Of a stretch of DNA of 64,000 bases, positions 15,948-27,024 are shown piece after piece (the stretch's first letter is position 1; every line of letters begins with the position of its first letter). Origin of the DNA: Pseudomonadota bacterium (GTDB lineage Bacteria; Pseudomonadota; Alphaproteobacteria; Rhizobiales; Xanthobacteraceae). A program made the translations under genes and the position numbers. The notes beneath the pieces were generated by a model. That model was given only the letters and a program-made list of their open reading frames with translations, was not told where the DNA came from and made no database searches. The stretch lies in contig JAEYRD010000003.1 in assembly GCA_023435725.1 (NCBI GenBank), forward strand, positions 11,619 through 75,618. Reading direction: 5' to 3'.

Positions 15948-16973
15948 TCAGTTCTTTCTGAGCCGGCTGGCCAATTGCTGGCCCAGGATTGCAACCTGTC
16001 TTGCGCCATGCGGCACGAGATAGATGACGAGGAACAGGAGCACTCCGAACACCGCACCGGAGAGGCCTTTGGAGATACCCTCCGCGATGTTCGGGACGAA
16101 GATGATGAAGGCGGCGCCGACGATCGAGCCGGGCAGCCAGCCCACGCCGCCGACGACCATGCCGAGGAACAGCGAGATCGCGAGCGTGATGGTGTAGCTG
16201 TCGGGCGCGACGAACTGCACCGCGATGGCGCCGAGCGAGCCGGCGATGCCGGTGATCGCAGCCGACACACCGAAAGCCAGCGTCTTGTACAGCGCGACAT
16301 CAACGCCCATGGCGGAGGCTGCGATCTCGTTGTCGCGGATCGCCATGAAGGCGCGGCCCGAACGGGAGCGCAAGAGGTTCACCGAGAAGATGTAGATCGC
16401 AAGCGTCACGACGAGCGTGAAGTAGTAGAGCCACATGTCCTGCGACATCGGCAGGCCGAATGGGGCGTCCGGCTTGGTGACGACGAGGCCCTGCACGCCG
16501 CCGGTCCAGTGCTCCAGGAAGTTCAGCTTGAGGAGCTGTGGCATCGCGGTGGCGAGCGCGAAGGTCGCAAGCGCCAGGTAGACGCCGGAGAGCCTCAGCG
16601 CCGGCTGCCCGAACAGGAAGCCGAAGGCGAAGCAGACCAGCCCTGCGATCGGCAGTGTCAGCGCGTAGTTGATGTTGAAGTGCTCCATCAGCACCGCCGT
16701 CGTGTAGGCGCCGACCGCGTAGAAGGCGCTCTGGCCGAGCGAGAACTGGCCCGAGCCGCCGGTCAGGATGTTCAGCGCCAGCACCGCGAGCCCGTAGATC
16801 AGGAGCATCGTCATCTGGAAGATGATGAAGTTCTTGACGAATATGGGGGCGATGAGCAGCGCTGCGAGCACCACCAGCGAGGTGCCGGTGCCCAGGGTCA
16901 TGGCCCGCTTCGGAACGGCCTCGACGGCCTCGTGGCCTTCAGCGACGACTTCTTCTGCTGCGCTCATGATCAA
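15948..16973 (-). CDS. livM: ABC transporter permease, LivM family
   Basis: 341 aa. After a cytoplasmic N-terminus rich in E, V and A come about nine or ten membrane segments with LNILTGGSGQFSLGQSAFYAVGAYTTA and, in the coupling loop, RSRSGRAFMAIRDNEIAASAMGVDVALYKTLAFGVSA. The start overlaps the livH stop by 4 nt. It functions with LivH, LivF, LivG and one or more of the three binding proteins as an ATP-driven importer in the inner membrane. Confidence 0.93.
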   Translation of the reverse strand: MIMSAAEEVVAEGHEAVEAVPKRAMTLGTGTSLVVLAALLIAPIFVKNFIIFQMTMLLIYGLAVLALNILTGGSGQFSLGQSAFYAVGAYTTAVLMEHFNINYALTLPIAGLVCFAFGFLFGQPALRLSGVYLALATFALATAMPQLLKLNFLEHWTGGVQGLVVTKPDAPFGLPMSQDMWLYYFTLVVTLAIYIFSVNLLRSRSGRAFMAIRDNEIAASAMGVDVALYKTLAFGVSAAITGIAGSLGAIAVQFVAPDSYTITLAISLFLGMVVGGVGWLPGSIVGAAFIIFVPNIAEGISKGLSGAVFGVLLFLVIYLVPHGARQVAILGQQLASRLRKN

Positions 16974-17848
16974 ACTCGCTTGACGATGTGCCGGCCGAAC
17001 AGACCAGCGGGTTTGACGACCAGGACGGAGATGATCAGCGCGAGCGCGATCGGGAGTTTCAGCTCATTGCCGACGCCGGGGATGTAGGTGCCGGCGAGGT
17101 TCTCGAAGATGCCGACGAGGAAGCCGCCGACCACGGCGCCGAACGGGCTGGTCAGTCCGCCGAGCACCGCTGCGGCGAAGCCGTAGATCAGCACGCCGCC
17201 CATCATGTTGGGCTCGAGGAACACGACCGGAGCGATCAGCATGCCGGCGATCGAGCCGATCGCGGTCGCCATGCCCCAGCCGAGCGCGATCATCCAGCTC
17301 GTGTTGATGCCGACCAGCCGGGCTGATTCAGGCACCGAAGCGGCCGCGCGCATGGCAAGGCCGATCCGCGTGTACTGGAAGAAGAAATAGAGACCGAGCA
17401 GCAGCAGCACGGTGACGCCGACCATGCCGGCCTGGTGGGTCGAGATCAGCTGGCTGCCCAGGAACGGCGCGGAGCCGAACGGGGTCGGATACTGCTTGAT
17501 GGTGAAGTCCCAGATCAGGCCGGCAGAGGAGTTGATGATCGCGAACAGCGCGATGAAGCCGGCGACGTTGGTCAGCACCGGCGCCTTTGCGAGCGGCTTG
17601 AACAGGATGCGCTCGATCGCGATGCCGGCGACAAAGGAAAATGCCAGCGTAATCAGGAAGGCGGCCCAATAGGGGATGCCCCACTGCATCAACTGCCAGG
17701 AGATGAAGGTCGAGAACATCGCCATCTCGCCCTGCGCGAAGTTGAGGTGGTCGATCGCCTGGTAGATCATGACCACGGCCAGCGCCATGCAGGCGTAGAT
17801 CGCGCCGGTGGCAATCCCAGCCAGGACTTGGTTGGTGAAAAGCTCCAT
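16970..17848 (-). CDS. livH: ABC transporter permease, LivH family
   Basis: 292 aa, eight or so membrane segments. The N-terminus NQVLAGIATGAIYACMALAVVMIYQAIDHLNFAQGEM is the standard LivH opening. The loop GLAMRAAASVPESARLVGIN and the C-terminal VLGGLTSPFGAVVGGFLVGIFENLAGTY are also conserved. GAGGAG precedes the ATG. It lies 12 nt after livF. Confidence 0.93.
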   Translation of the reverse strand: MELFTNQVLAGIATGAIYACMALAVVMIYQAIDHLNFAQGEMAMFSTFISWQLMQWGIPYWAAFLITLAFSFVAGIAIERILFKPLAKAPVLTNVAGFIALFAIINSSAGLIWDFTIKQYPTPFGSAPFLGSQLISTHQAGMVGVTVLLLLGLYFFFQYTRIGLAMRAAASVPESARLVGINTSWMIALGWGMATAIGSIAGMLIAPVVFLEPNMMGGVLIYGFAAAVLGGLTSPFGAVVGGFLVGIFENLAGTYIPGVGNELKLPIALALIISVLVVKPAGLFGRHIVKRV

Positions 17849-17860
17849 CGTGCCGGCTCC

Positions 17861-18570
17861 TCAGTAACCCAGATAGGATTTGCGGATTTCTTCGTTGTTC
17901 GCGATGTCCTTGGCGTTGCCCGACATCACGATGCGTCCGGTCTCGATCACATAGGCCTGGTCGGCGAGCTCGAGCGCGAGCTGGGCGTTCTGCTCGACCA
18001 CCAGGATCGACACCTTGTCCTCGCGGTTGATCTTGCCGAGGATGCCGAACAGGTCGCGCACGATCAGCGGCGCGAGGCCGAAGGACGGCTCGTCCAGCAG
18101 CATCAGCCGCGGCCGCAGCATCAGGGCACGGGCGACCGCGAGCATCTGCTGCTCGCCGCCGGAGAGCGTGCCGGCCTGCTGGGTGTGCCGCTGCTTGAGC
18201 ACCGGGAAATGCGCATACATGCGCTCGATGTCGGAGACGATGCCGGCGCTGTCCTTGCGGGTGATGGCCCCGAGTTGGAGGTTTTCCTCCACCGTCATGG
18301 TGGTGAAGGTGCCGCGGCCCTGCGGCACATGGGCAATGCCGAACCGCACGATGTTCTCGGTCGAGCGGTTGTTCAGCGGCTTGCCGTCGAATTCGATCGC
18401 ACCGGTGGAGCGCACCATGTTGCAGATCGCGCGCAACGTGGTGGTCTTGCCAGCGCCGTTGGCGCCTAACAGCGTCGTCAGCGAGCCCTCGTTGAGCGAG
18501 AAGGTCAGGCCGTGGAGTGCCTGGACCTGGCCGTAATAGGCGCGCAGGTCCTTGACGTTGAGCAGTGTCG

Positions 18571-18574
<4 letters not shown>
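17861..18574 (-). CDS. livF: ABC transporter ATP-binding protein, LivF family
   Basis: 237-aa cytoplasmic ATPase. Walker A GANGAGKTT, signature LSGGEQQMLAVARALM, Walker B LMLLDEPSFGLAP followed by the catalytic Glu within the DEP. Its length and its second place after livG are normal for LivF. Start chosen at the ATG overlapping the livG stop (ATGA), with AAGGA upstream. Confidence 0.95.
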
Positions 18575-19368
<794 letters not shown>

Positions 19369-19375
19369 CTCGTCT

Positions 19376-19397
19376 CGCCCACACCGTTCAGTGGGCG
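19376..19397 (-). other. Hairpin between the IclR gene and livG
   Basis: CGCCCAC (19376-19382) can pair with GTGGGCG (19391-19397) over an 8-nt loop, between the IclR stop and the livG start. No T-run follows on the minus strand. It may be a weak terminator of the regulator gene, or it may influence livG translation. Confidence 0.3.
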
Positions 19398-19434
19398 AAG
19401 GGGCGATGCGAACCGCTCCCGGCTATGACAAAGG

Positions 19435-20301
19435 CTATCTGAACCCCTCGGCCACACGCGCAACTTTTCCTCCTGATTTCAGCTTTTTGCTGACTTCTTT
19501 TTTGGATTGCGGCATCAGACCCCCGAGCGCCGCTTCGATGTTCCTTACCATCGCCAGCAGACGCGGTCCAATGTCGTTGATCAAACGCTCTTCCGTGAAG
19601 CGGAATGCGGGGGCGCCGCAATTGAATGCGTAAGGTCCGGTTCCGTCGTTGAGCTTGAGCGCGACGCCGGCGGCGCCGATATCGTCGTGCCAATCGCCGA
19701 CGGAAATCGCAAAACCGTATTTTGCGACGGTCTCGCCGGAACGTTCCAGTCCATCGCGCATCTTCGGCCAGCGGCTGCCGTAATGTTCGCGCAGTATGCG
19801 GGACACTTCGGCGCGGCCCTCGTCATCGAGCGCCCAGAAATAGGCGCGGCCCATCGCGCTGGTTGCAATCGGCACGCGGGAGCCGACGTCAAGTTGAACG
19901 CCGACCGTCTCGCTGCCACGGCTTTGCCCAAAATAGATCATGCTGTGACGGTCGCGGCCGCCGACAGCGACCGCGCCGCCGGTCGCGCGCATCATTTCCT
20001 CGCGGAACGGCTCGGACAAATGCCGAACGCCGAGATTGGCCAGCGCCGCGTACCCGAGCGCCATTGCGGCGGGCGCAAGCTGATATTTCTCGAAGCGGGG
20101 AACCGGTGTCAGATAACCGAGCTTGGTCAGCGTGTAGGTCAGCCGCGAAACCGTCGGCTTCGGCAGGTTGGTGCGCGCCGCAATCTCCTGATTGCCGAGA
20201 AGTCCGTCGCTGGGCTGGAATGCGCGCAATACATCTAGTCCGCGGGAAAGCGCGACGACAAAATTCCGATCGGTCGCGGTCTTCTTCCCTGTACGCTTCA
20301 T
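19435..20301 (-). CDS. IclR family transcriptional regulator of the pim-like operon
   Basis: 288 aa from the ATG at 20301 (MKRTGKKTATDRNFV). The frame is open further upstream but would run across the operator. N-terminal winged helix-turn-helix: ALSRGLDVLRAFQPSDGLLGNQEIAARTNLPKPTVSRLTYTLTKLGYL (about residues 15-65). C-terminal effector domain: STSAMGRAYF-type segment (IATSAMGRAYFWAL), and GVALKLNDGTGPYAFNCGAPAF. A Lys-rich tail ends the protein. It is divergent from the fused hydratase/dehydrogenase gene and upstream of livGFHM. It is therefore placed to control both uptake and degradation. It corresponds in position to the IclR gene beside R. palustris pim. Confidence 0.88.
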   Translation of the reverse strand: MKRTGKKTATDRNFVVALSRGLDVLRAFQPSDGLLGNQEIAARTNLPKPTVSRLTYTLTKLGYLTPVPRFEKYQLAPAAMALGYAALANLGVRHLSEPFREEMMRATGGAVAVGGRDRHSMIYFGQSRGSETVGVQLDVGSRVPIATSAMGRAYFWALDDEGRAEVSRILREHYGSRWPKMRDGLERSGETVAKYGFAISVGDWHDDIGAAGVALKLNDGTGPYAFNCGAPAFRFTEERLINDIGPRLLAMVRNIEAALGGLMPQSKKEVSKKLKSGGKVARVAEGFR

Positions 20302-20368
20302 CCCTGATCTGCTTCTTGCGCGGAGTCGTTGACAACGTCCGTGCTTCAAAATAACCCTGCCGTCAAGA

Positions 20369-20387
20369 TGCGGAATTAAATTCCGCA
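20369..20387. promoter_or_regulatory. IclR-type operator in the divergent promoter region
   Basis: Perfect palindrome of 9-bp arms around one central base: TGCGGAATT-A-AATTCCGCA. It is centred in the 130-nt intergenic region, 45 nt before the pimF start. The core GGAAT...ATTCC matches the general IclR-family site style (GGAAAT...TTTCC). Binding by the adjacent IclR protein is inference. Confidence 0.65.
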
Positions 20388-20431
20388 CCGCGAAATCGAA
20401 CAAAAGTGAATCCCCACCAAGGAGGGAAGCC

Positions 20432-22528
<2,097 letters not shown>

Positions 22529-22550
22529 TGGCCGCTGGCACCTCTATGGG

Positions 22551-22678
22551 CGTCATTCCCCGTTGCGCAATTGCGCAACGGGGATGGCCCGAAGGGCCAG
22601 GCCCGGAATCCATTTCGCCTTTGAGTGTGCGGCCTGATGGATTCCGGGCTCGCGACTTTGTCGCGCCCCGGAATGACG
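22551..22678. repeat. Palindromic intergenic repeat (GTCATTCC...GGAATGAC family)
   Basis: Outer arms GTCATTCC and GGAATGAC enclose internal pairs such as CCCGGAATCCAT / ATGGATTCCGGG. A separate perfect 26-bp palindrome (22557-22582) lies at the left. Related copies occur at 26884-26990 and 40332-40435, and looser ones at 60102-60180. It fills the pimF-pimA gap almost completely. Confidence 0.8.
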
Positions 22679-22697
22679 ACTGATCGTGGTGCAGAAG

Positions 22698-24374
22698 ATG
22701 ACCCATCCCGGCGAACAGTTTTACCCCGAGGGCGTGCGTTGGGACGACGCCATCGACCAGGGCACGCTCCCTGACCTCTTGTCGAAGGCCGCAGCCGATT
22801 ACGGTCCGCGCACCGCGCTCGAATTCCGCAATCGGCCGATCACATACACCGAGCTCGCCGCGATGGCGGAGCGCGCCGCCGCGGCGTTCCTGCGTGCCGG
22901 TTGCGGCAAGAACAGCTCCGTCGCGCTGTTCCTCGGCAATACGCCGGATCATCCCGTCAATTTCTTCGGCGCGCTGAAGGCCGGTGCCCGCATCGCCCAT
23001 CTCTCCCCGCTCGACGGCGAGATCGCGCTGACGCACAAGGTCTCCGATTCCGGCTCGCGGGTGCTGGTCACCTCGAACCTAGCTGCGCTGCTGCCGACCG
23101 CCCTGAAATTCCTGGAGAAGGGGCTGATCGATCGCCTCATCGTCTGCGAGGACGACAATTGGGGCAAGGTCGGCACGCCGCAGGCGGCGATCCCGAGCGA
23201 TCCCCGCATCGTCACCTTCAAGACCTTCGTCGAGGGCGCCACCGCGCCGGCGCAGTGGCCGCAAGTGAGCGTCGAGGACGTCGCGCTGCTGCAATATACC
23301 GGCGGCACCACCGGCCTGCCGAAGGGCGCGATGCTCACGCACGGCAATCTTACCTCGGCGGTGTCGATCTACGACGTCTGGGGCAAGCCGGGGCGTGCGG
23401 CGCGCGGCGACGTCGTCGAGCGCGTGATCTGCGTGCTGCCGCTGTTCCACATCTATGCGCTCACCGTCGTGCTGCTGTCCTCGCTCAGCCGCGGCAATCT
23501 GATCTCGATTCATCAGCGTTTCGATGTCGAAGCCGTGATGCGCGACATCGAGGTCAAGCGCGCCACCTATTTCCCGGGCGTGCCGACGATGTGGATCGCG
23601 ATCGCGGCACTCCCCGATCTCGACAAGCGTGACTTCTCCTCGCTCAACGCCATCGGCTCCGGTGGTGCGCCGCTGCCGGTGGAGATTGCGAGCTTCTTCG
23701 AGCGCAAGGTCGGCAAGAAGCTCAAGAGTGGCTGGGGCATGACCGAGACCTGCTCGCCCGGCACCGGCCATCCGCCGGTTGGACCCGACAAGCCGGGCTC
23801 GATCGGGTTGATGCTGCCCGGCATCGAACTCGACGTCGTCTCGCTGGAAAATCCCGCCAAGGTGCTGCCGCCTGGCGAAGTCGGCGAGATCCGCATCAAG
23901 GGCCCGAACGTCACCAAGGGCTACTGGAACAAGCCGAAGGAATCGGCGGAGTCCTTTTCCGACGGCCGATTCCTCACCGGCGACATCGGCTATGTCGATA
24001 CCGACGGCTACTTCTTCCTGGTCGACCGCAAGAAGGACATGATCATCTCCGGCGGCTTCAACGTCTATCCGCAGATGATCGAGCAGGCGATCTACACCGT
24101 TCCTGGCGTGCACGAGGTGATCGTGCTCGGCATTCCCGACCAGTATCGCGGCGAGGCCGCCAAGGCCTTCATCAAGCTGAAACCGGACGCAAAGCCGTTC
24201 TCGCTCGATGAGCTGCGCGCGCAGCTCACCGGCAAGGTCGGCAAGCACGAATTGCCGGCCGAGGTCGAGTTCGTCGACGAGCTGCCGCGCACGCCGGTCG
24301 GAAAGCTGTCGCGCCACGAATTGCGCCAGCAGCAGAAACCATCACGATCCACGCAACCAGGAGGTCGCTCTTGA
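22698..24374 (+). CDS. pimA: Acid-CoA ligase (AMP-forming; PimA type)
   Basis: Activates a carboxylic (probably dicarboxylic) acid to its CoA thioester with ATP. About 558 aa of the ANL family: LLQYTGGTTGLPKGAMLTHGNL (P-loop near residue 205), GWGMTETCSPGTGHPP, TGDIGYVDTDGYFFLVDRKKDMIISGGFNVYP (hinge and A8), and PRTPVGKLSRHELR with the catalytic Lys near the C-terminus. The start is unclear: ATG at 22698 is taken, but GTG codons at 22686 and 22689 in the same frame are possible and no strong Shine-Dalgarno is seen. A 169-nt gap filled by a palindromic repeat separates it from pimF. It overlaps pimB by 4 nt. Confidence 0.87.
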   Translation: MTHPGEQFYPEGVRWDDAIDQGTLPDLLSKAAADYGPRTALEFRNRPITYTELAAMAERAAAAFLRAGCGKNSSVALFLGNTPDHPVNFFGALKAGARIAHLSPLDGEIALTHKVSDSGSRVLVTSNLAALLPTALKFLEKGLIDRLIVCEDDNWGKVGTPQAAIPSDPRIVTFKTFVEGATAPAQWPQVSVEDVALLQYTGGTTGLPKGAMLTHGNLTSAVSIYDVWGKPGRAARGDVVERVICVLPLFHIYALTVVLLSSLSRGNLISIHQRFDVEAVMRDIEVKRATYFPGVPTMWIAIAALPDLDKRDFSSLNAIGSGGAPLPVEIASFFERKVGKKLKSGWGMTETCSPGTGHPPVGPDKPGSIGLMLPGIELDVVSLENPAKVLPPGEVGEIRIKGPNVTKGYWNKPKESAESFSDGRFLTGDIGYVDTDGYFFLVDRKKDMIISGGFNVYPQMIEQAIYTVPGVHEVIVLGIPDQYRGEAAKAFIKLKPDAKPFSLDELRAQLTGKVGKHELPAEVEFVDELPRTPVGKLSRHELRQQQKPSRSTQPGGRS

Positions 24375-25558
24375 CCGACGCCGTCATCGTTTCCACCGCC
24401 CGCACCCCGATCGGCAAGGCCTATCGCGGCGCGCTCAACGCCACCGAGGGCGCGACGCTGCTCGGCCACGCCATCGGCGAGGCTGTCGCCCGCGCCAAGG
24501 TCGACCCGAAGGAGATCGAGGATGTCGTGATGGGCGCAGCGCTGCAGCAGGGTGCGACCGGCGGCAACATCGCGCGCAAGGCGCTGCTCCGCGCCGGCCT
24601 TCCCGTCACCGTCGCCGGCACCACCATCGACCGCCAGTGCGCCTCGGGCCTGCAGGCGATCGCGCTCGCCGCACGTTCGGTGATCTTCGACGGCGTCGAG
24701 ATCGCGGTCGGCGGCGGCGGCGAGTCGATCAGCCTCGTGCAGAACGACAAGATGAACGGCTTCCACGCCACGGATCCGGCGCTGCTCAAGATCAAGGGCG
24801 AGGTCTACATGCCCATGATCGACACGGCCGAGGTCGTCGCCAAGCGCTACGGCATCTCGCGCGAGAAGCAGGACGAATATTCGCTGGAGAGCCAGCGCCG
24901 CACCGCGGCCGCGCAGCAGGGCGGCAAGTTCAAGGACGAGATCGCGCCGATCACCACGCAGATGGCGGTGACCGACAAGGCGACCGGCGCCGTCTCGTTC
25001 AAGGACGTGACGCTGTCGCAGGACGAGGGCCCGCGCCCCGAGACCACGATCGAAGGCCTTGCCGGGCTCAAGCCCGTGCGCGGCGAAGGTTTCTCCATCA
25101 CCGCCGGCAATGCCAGCCAGCTCTCCGACGGCGCCAGCGCCTCGGTGATCATGAGCGACAAGGAAGCCGCCAAGCGTGGCCTCAAGCCGCTCGGCATCTT
25201 CCGCGGTTTCGTCGCCGCCGGCTGCGAGCCGGACGAGATGGGCATCGGCCCGGTCTTCGCCGTGCCGCGCCTGCTCAAGCGCCATGGCCTTAACGTCGAC
25301 GACATCGGTCTCTGGGAGCTGAACGAAGCCTTCGCGGTGCAGGTGCTGTATTGCCGCGACAAGCTCGGCATCGATCCCGAGAAGATCAACGTCGACGGCG
25401 GCGCGATCGCGGTGGGCCATCCCTACGGCATGTCGGGCGCGCGCCTCACCGGCCACGCCTTGATCGAAGGCCGTCGCCGCAAGGCGAAGTACGCGGTCGT
25501 CACCATGTGCGTCGGCGGCGGCATGGGCGCGGCCGGGCTGTTCGAGGTGCTGCAGTAA
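24371..25558 (+). CDS. pimB: Acetyl-CoA acyltransferase (thiolase; PimB type)
   Basis: 395-aa thiolase that cleaves 3-oxoacyl-CoA to acetyl-CoA and a shortened acyl-CoA. The active-site Cys lies in TIDRQCASGLQAIALAAR (about residue 90). The His and second Cys lie in GGAIAVGHPYGMSGAR and CVGGGMGAAGLFEV. The TTG start overlaps the pimA stop (TTGA) with AGGAGG 6 nt upstream, so the start is well supported. Coupled to pimA, followed by a 92-nt gap with a hairpin. Confidence 0.9.
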   Translation: MTDAVIVSTARTPIGKAYRGALNATEGATLLGHAIGEAVARAKVDPKEIEDVVMGAALQQGATGGNIARKALLRAGLPVTVAGTTIDRQCASGLQAIALAARSVIFDGVEIAVGGGGESISLVQNDKMNGFHATDPALLKIKGEVYMPMIDTAEVVAKRYGISREKQDEYSLESQRRTAAAQQGGKFKDEIAPITTQMAVTDKATGAVSFKDVTLSQDEGPRPETTIEGLAGLKPVRGEGFSITAGNASQLSDGASASVIMSDKEAAKRGLKPLGIFRGFVAAGCEPDEMGIGPVFAVPRLLKRHGLNVDDIGLWELNEAFAVQVLYCRDKLGIDPEKINVDGGAIAVGHPYGMSGARLTGHALIEGRRRKAKYAVVTMCVGGGMGAAGLFEVLQ

Positions 25559-25565
25559 CGTTTCT

Positions 25566-25608
25566 CGTCGTTCCGGGCCTGCGCGTTACGGCGCATCCCG
25601 GAACGACG
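25566..25608. repeat. Short palindromic repeat / hairpin between pimB and pimC
   Basis: Perfect 12-bp arms CGTCGTTCCGGG (25566-25577) and CCCGGAACGACG (25597-25608) with a 19-nt loop. It begins 7 nt after the thiolase stop. It resembles the ends of the larger repeats in this operon and could act as a stabilising or partially terminating hairpin. Confidence 0.7.
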
Positions 25609-25650
25609 GCGGAATCTGGTAAGAATAAAATTCGTTCACAGGAGGATCCG

Positions 25651-26841
25651 ATGGATCTCGCATTCACGAAAGAAGAGCAGGCGTTTCGCGAGGAAGTGCG
25701 ATCATTCTTCCGCGACAACGTGCCGCCGGATACACGGCGCAAGCTGGTCGAGGGCCGCCACCTCTCGAAGGACGAGATGGTGACGTGGTGGCGCATCCTC
25801 AACAAGAAGGGCTGGGGCGTCAGCCACTGGCCGAAGCAGTTTGGCGGCACCGGGTGGACCTCGGTGCAGCACTACATCTTCAACGAGGAGCTGCAGTCCT
25901 ATCCGGCGCCGCAGCCGCTCGCCTTCGGCGTCAGCATGGTCGGCCCGGTCATCTACACGTTCGGCAACGAGGAGCAGAAGAAGAAGTATCTGCCACGCAT
26001 CGCCAATGTCGACGACTGGTGGTGCCAGGGTTTCTCGGAGCCGGGCTCGGGTTCGGACCTCGCTTCGCTCAAGACCAAGGCCGAGCGCAAGGGCGACAAG
26101 TGGATCATCAACGGCCAGAAGACCTGGACCACGCTGGCCCAGCACGCCGACATGATCTTCTGTCTGTGCCGCACCGACAACAATGCGAAGAAGCAGATGG
26201 GCATCTCCTTCATCGTCTTCTCGATGAAGTCGAAGGGCGTCACCGTGCGCCCGATCCAGACCATCGATGGCGGCCATGAGGTCAACGAGGTCTTCTTCGA
26301 CGACGTCGAGGTGCCCGTCGAGAACCTGATCGGCGAGGAGAACAAGGGCTGGGACTACGCAAAGTTCCTGCTCGGCAATGAGCGCACCGGCATCGCTCGC
26401 GTCGGCGTCTCCAAGGAGCGGCTGCGCCGCATCCGCGATCTCGCCGGCAAGGTCGAATCCGCAGGCAAGCCGATCATCCAGGACTCCGCCTTCCGCGAGA
26501 AGCTCGCCGCCTGCGAGATCGAGCTGAAGGCGCTCGAGCTCACCCAGCTCCGCGTCGTCGCCGACGAAGGCAAGCACGGCAAGGGCAAGCCCAATCCGGC
26601 CTCCTCGGTGCTGAAGATCAAGGGCTCCGAGATCCAGCAGACCACCACCGAGCTGCTCATGGAAGTGATCGGTCCGTTCGCCGCGCCTTACGACGTGCAC
26701 GGCGACGACGGCTCGAACGAAGCCATGGAGTGGACCGCCCAGATCGCGCCGAGCTACTTCAACAACCGCAAGGTCTCGATCTACGGCGGCTCCAACGAGA
26801 TCCAGCGCAACATCATCGCCAAGGCGGTGCTGGGGTTGTGA
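25651..26841 (+). CDS. pimC: Acyl-CoA dehydrogenase (PimC type, large subunit)
   Basis: 396 aa, FAD-dependent acyl-CoA dehydrogenase fold. WWCQGFSEPGSGSDLASLKTKAERKGDKWIINGQKTWTTLAQHAD (substrate- and FAD-binding beta domain), LLGNERTGIARVG, and the C-terminal YGGSNEIQRNIIAKAVLG. ATG with AGGAGG 7 nt upstream. In R. palustris PimC and PimD are described as large and small subunits of one dehydrogenase; the paired genes here suggest the same. It catalyses the first oxidation step, passing electrons to ETF. Confidence 0.9.
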   Translation: MDLAFTKEEQAFREEVRSFFRDNVPPDTRRKLVEGRHLSKDEMVTWWRILNKKGWGVSHWPKQFGGTGWTSVQHYIFNEELQSYPAPQPLAFGVSMVGPVIYTFGNEEQKKKYLPRIANVDDWWCQGFSEPGSGSDLASLKTKAERKGDKWIINGQKTWTTLAQHADMIFCLCRTDNNAKKQMGISFIVFSMKSKGVTVRPIQTIDGGHEVNEVFFDDVEVPVENLIGEENKGWDYAKFLLGNERTGIARVGVSKERLRRIRDLAGKVESAGKPIIQDSAFREKLAACEIELKALELTQLRVVADEGKHGKGKPNPASSVLKIKGSEIQQTTTELLMEVIGPFAAPYDVHGDDGSNEAMEWTAQIAPSYFNNRKVSIYGGSNEIQRNIIAKAVLGL

Positions 26842-26883
26842 CGCTCTTCCTCTCCGCTGCGGCGGGGAGGGCAGTGTTTCCAC

Positions 26884-26990
26884 CGTCATTCCGGGGCGCG
26901 ACGCAGTCGCGAGCCCGGAATCCATCGGGCCGCACGTTCAAAGGCGAAATGGATTCCGGGCCTGGCCCTTCGGGCCATCCCGGAATGACG
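26884..26990. repeat. Palindromic intergenic repeat between pimC and pimD
   Basis: Outer 12-bp arms CGTCATTCCGGG (26884-26895) and CCCGGAATGACG (26979-26990). Inner pairs CCCGGAATCCAT and ATGGATTCCGGG give a nested hairpin. Clearly the same family as 22551-22678 and 40332-40435. Confidence 0.8.
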
Positions 26991-27024
26991 AAGTCAGATG
27001 ATCCGGGTACGAGGAACCAAAGAA

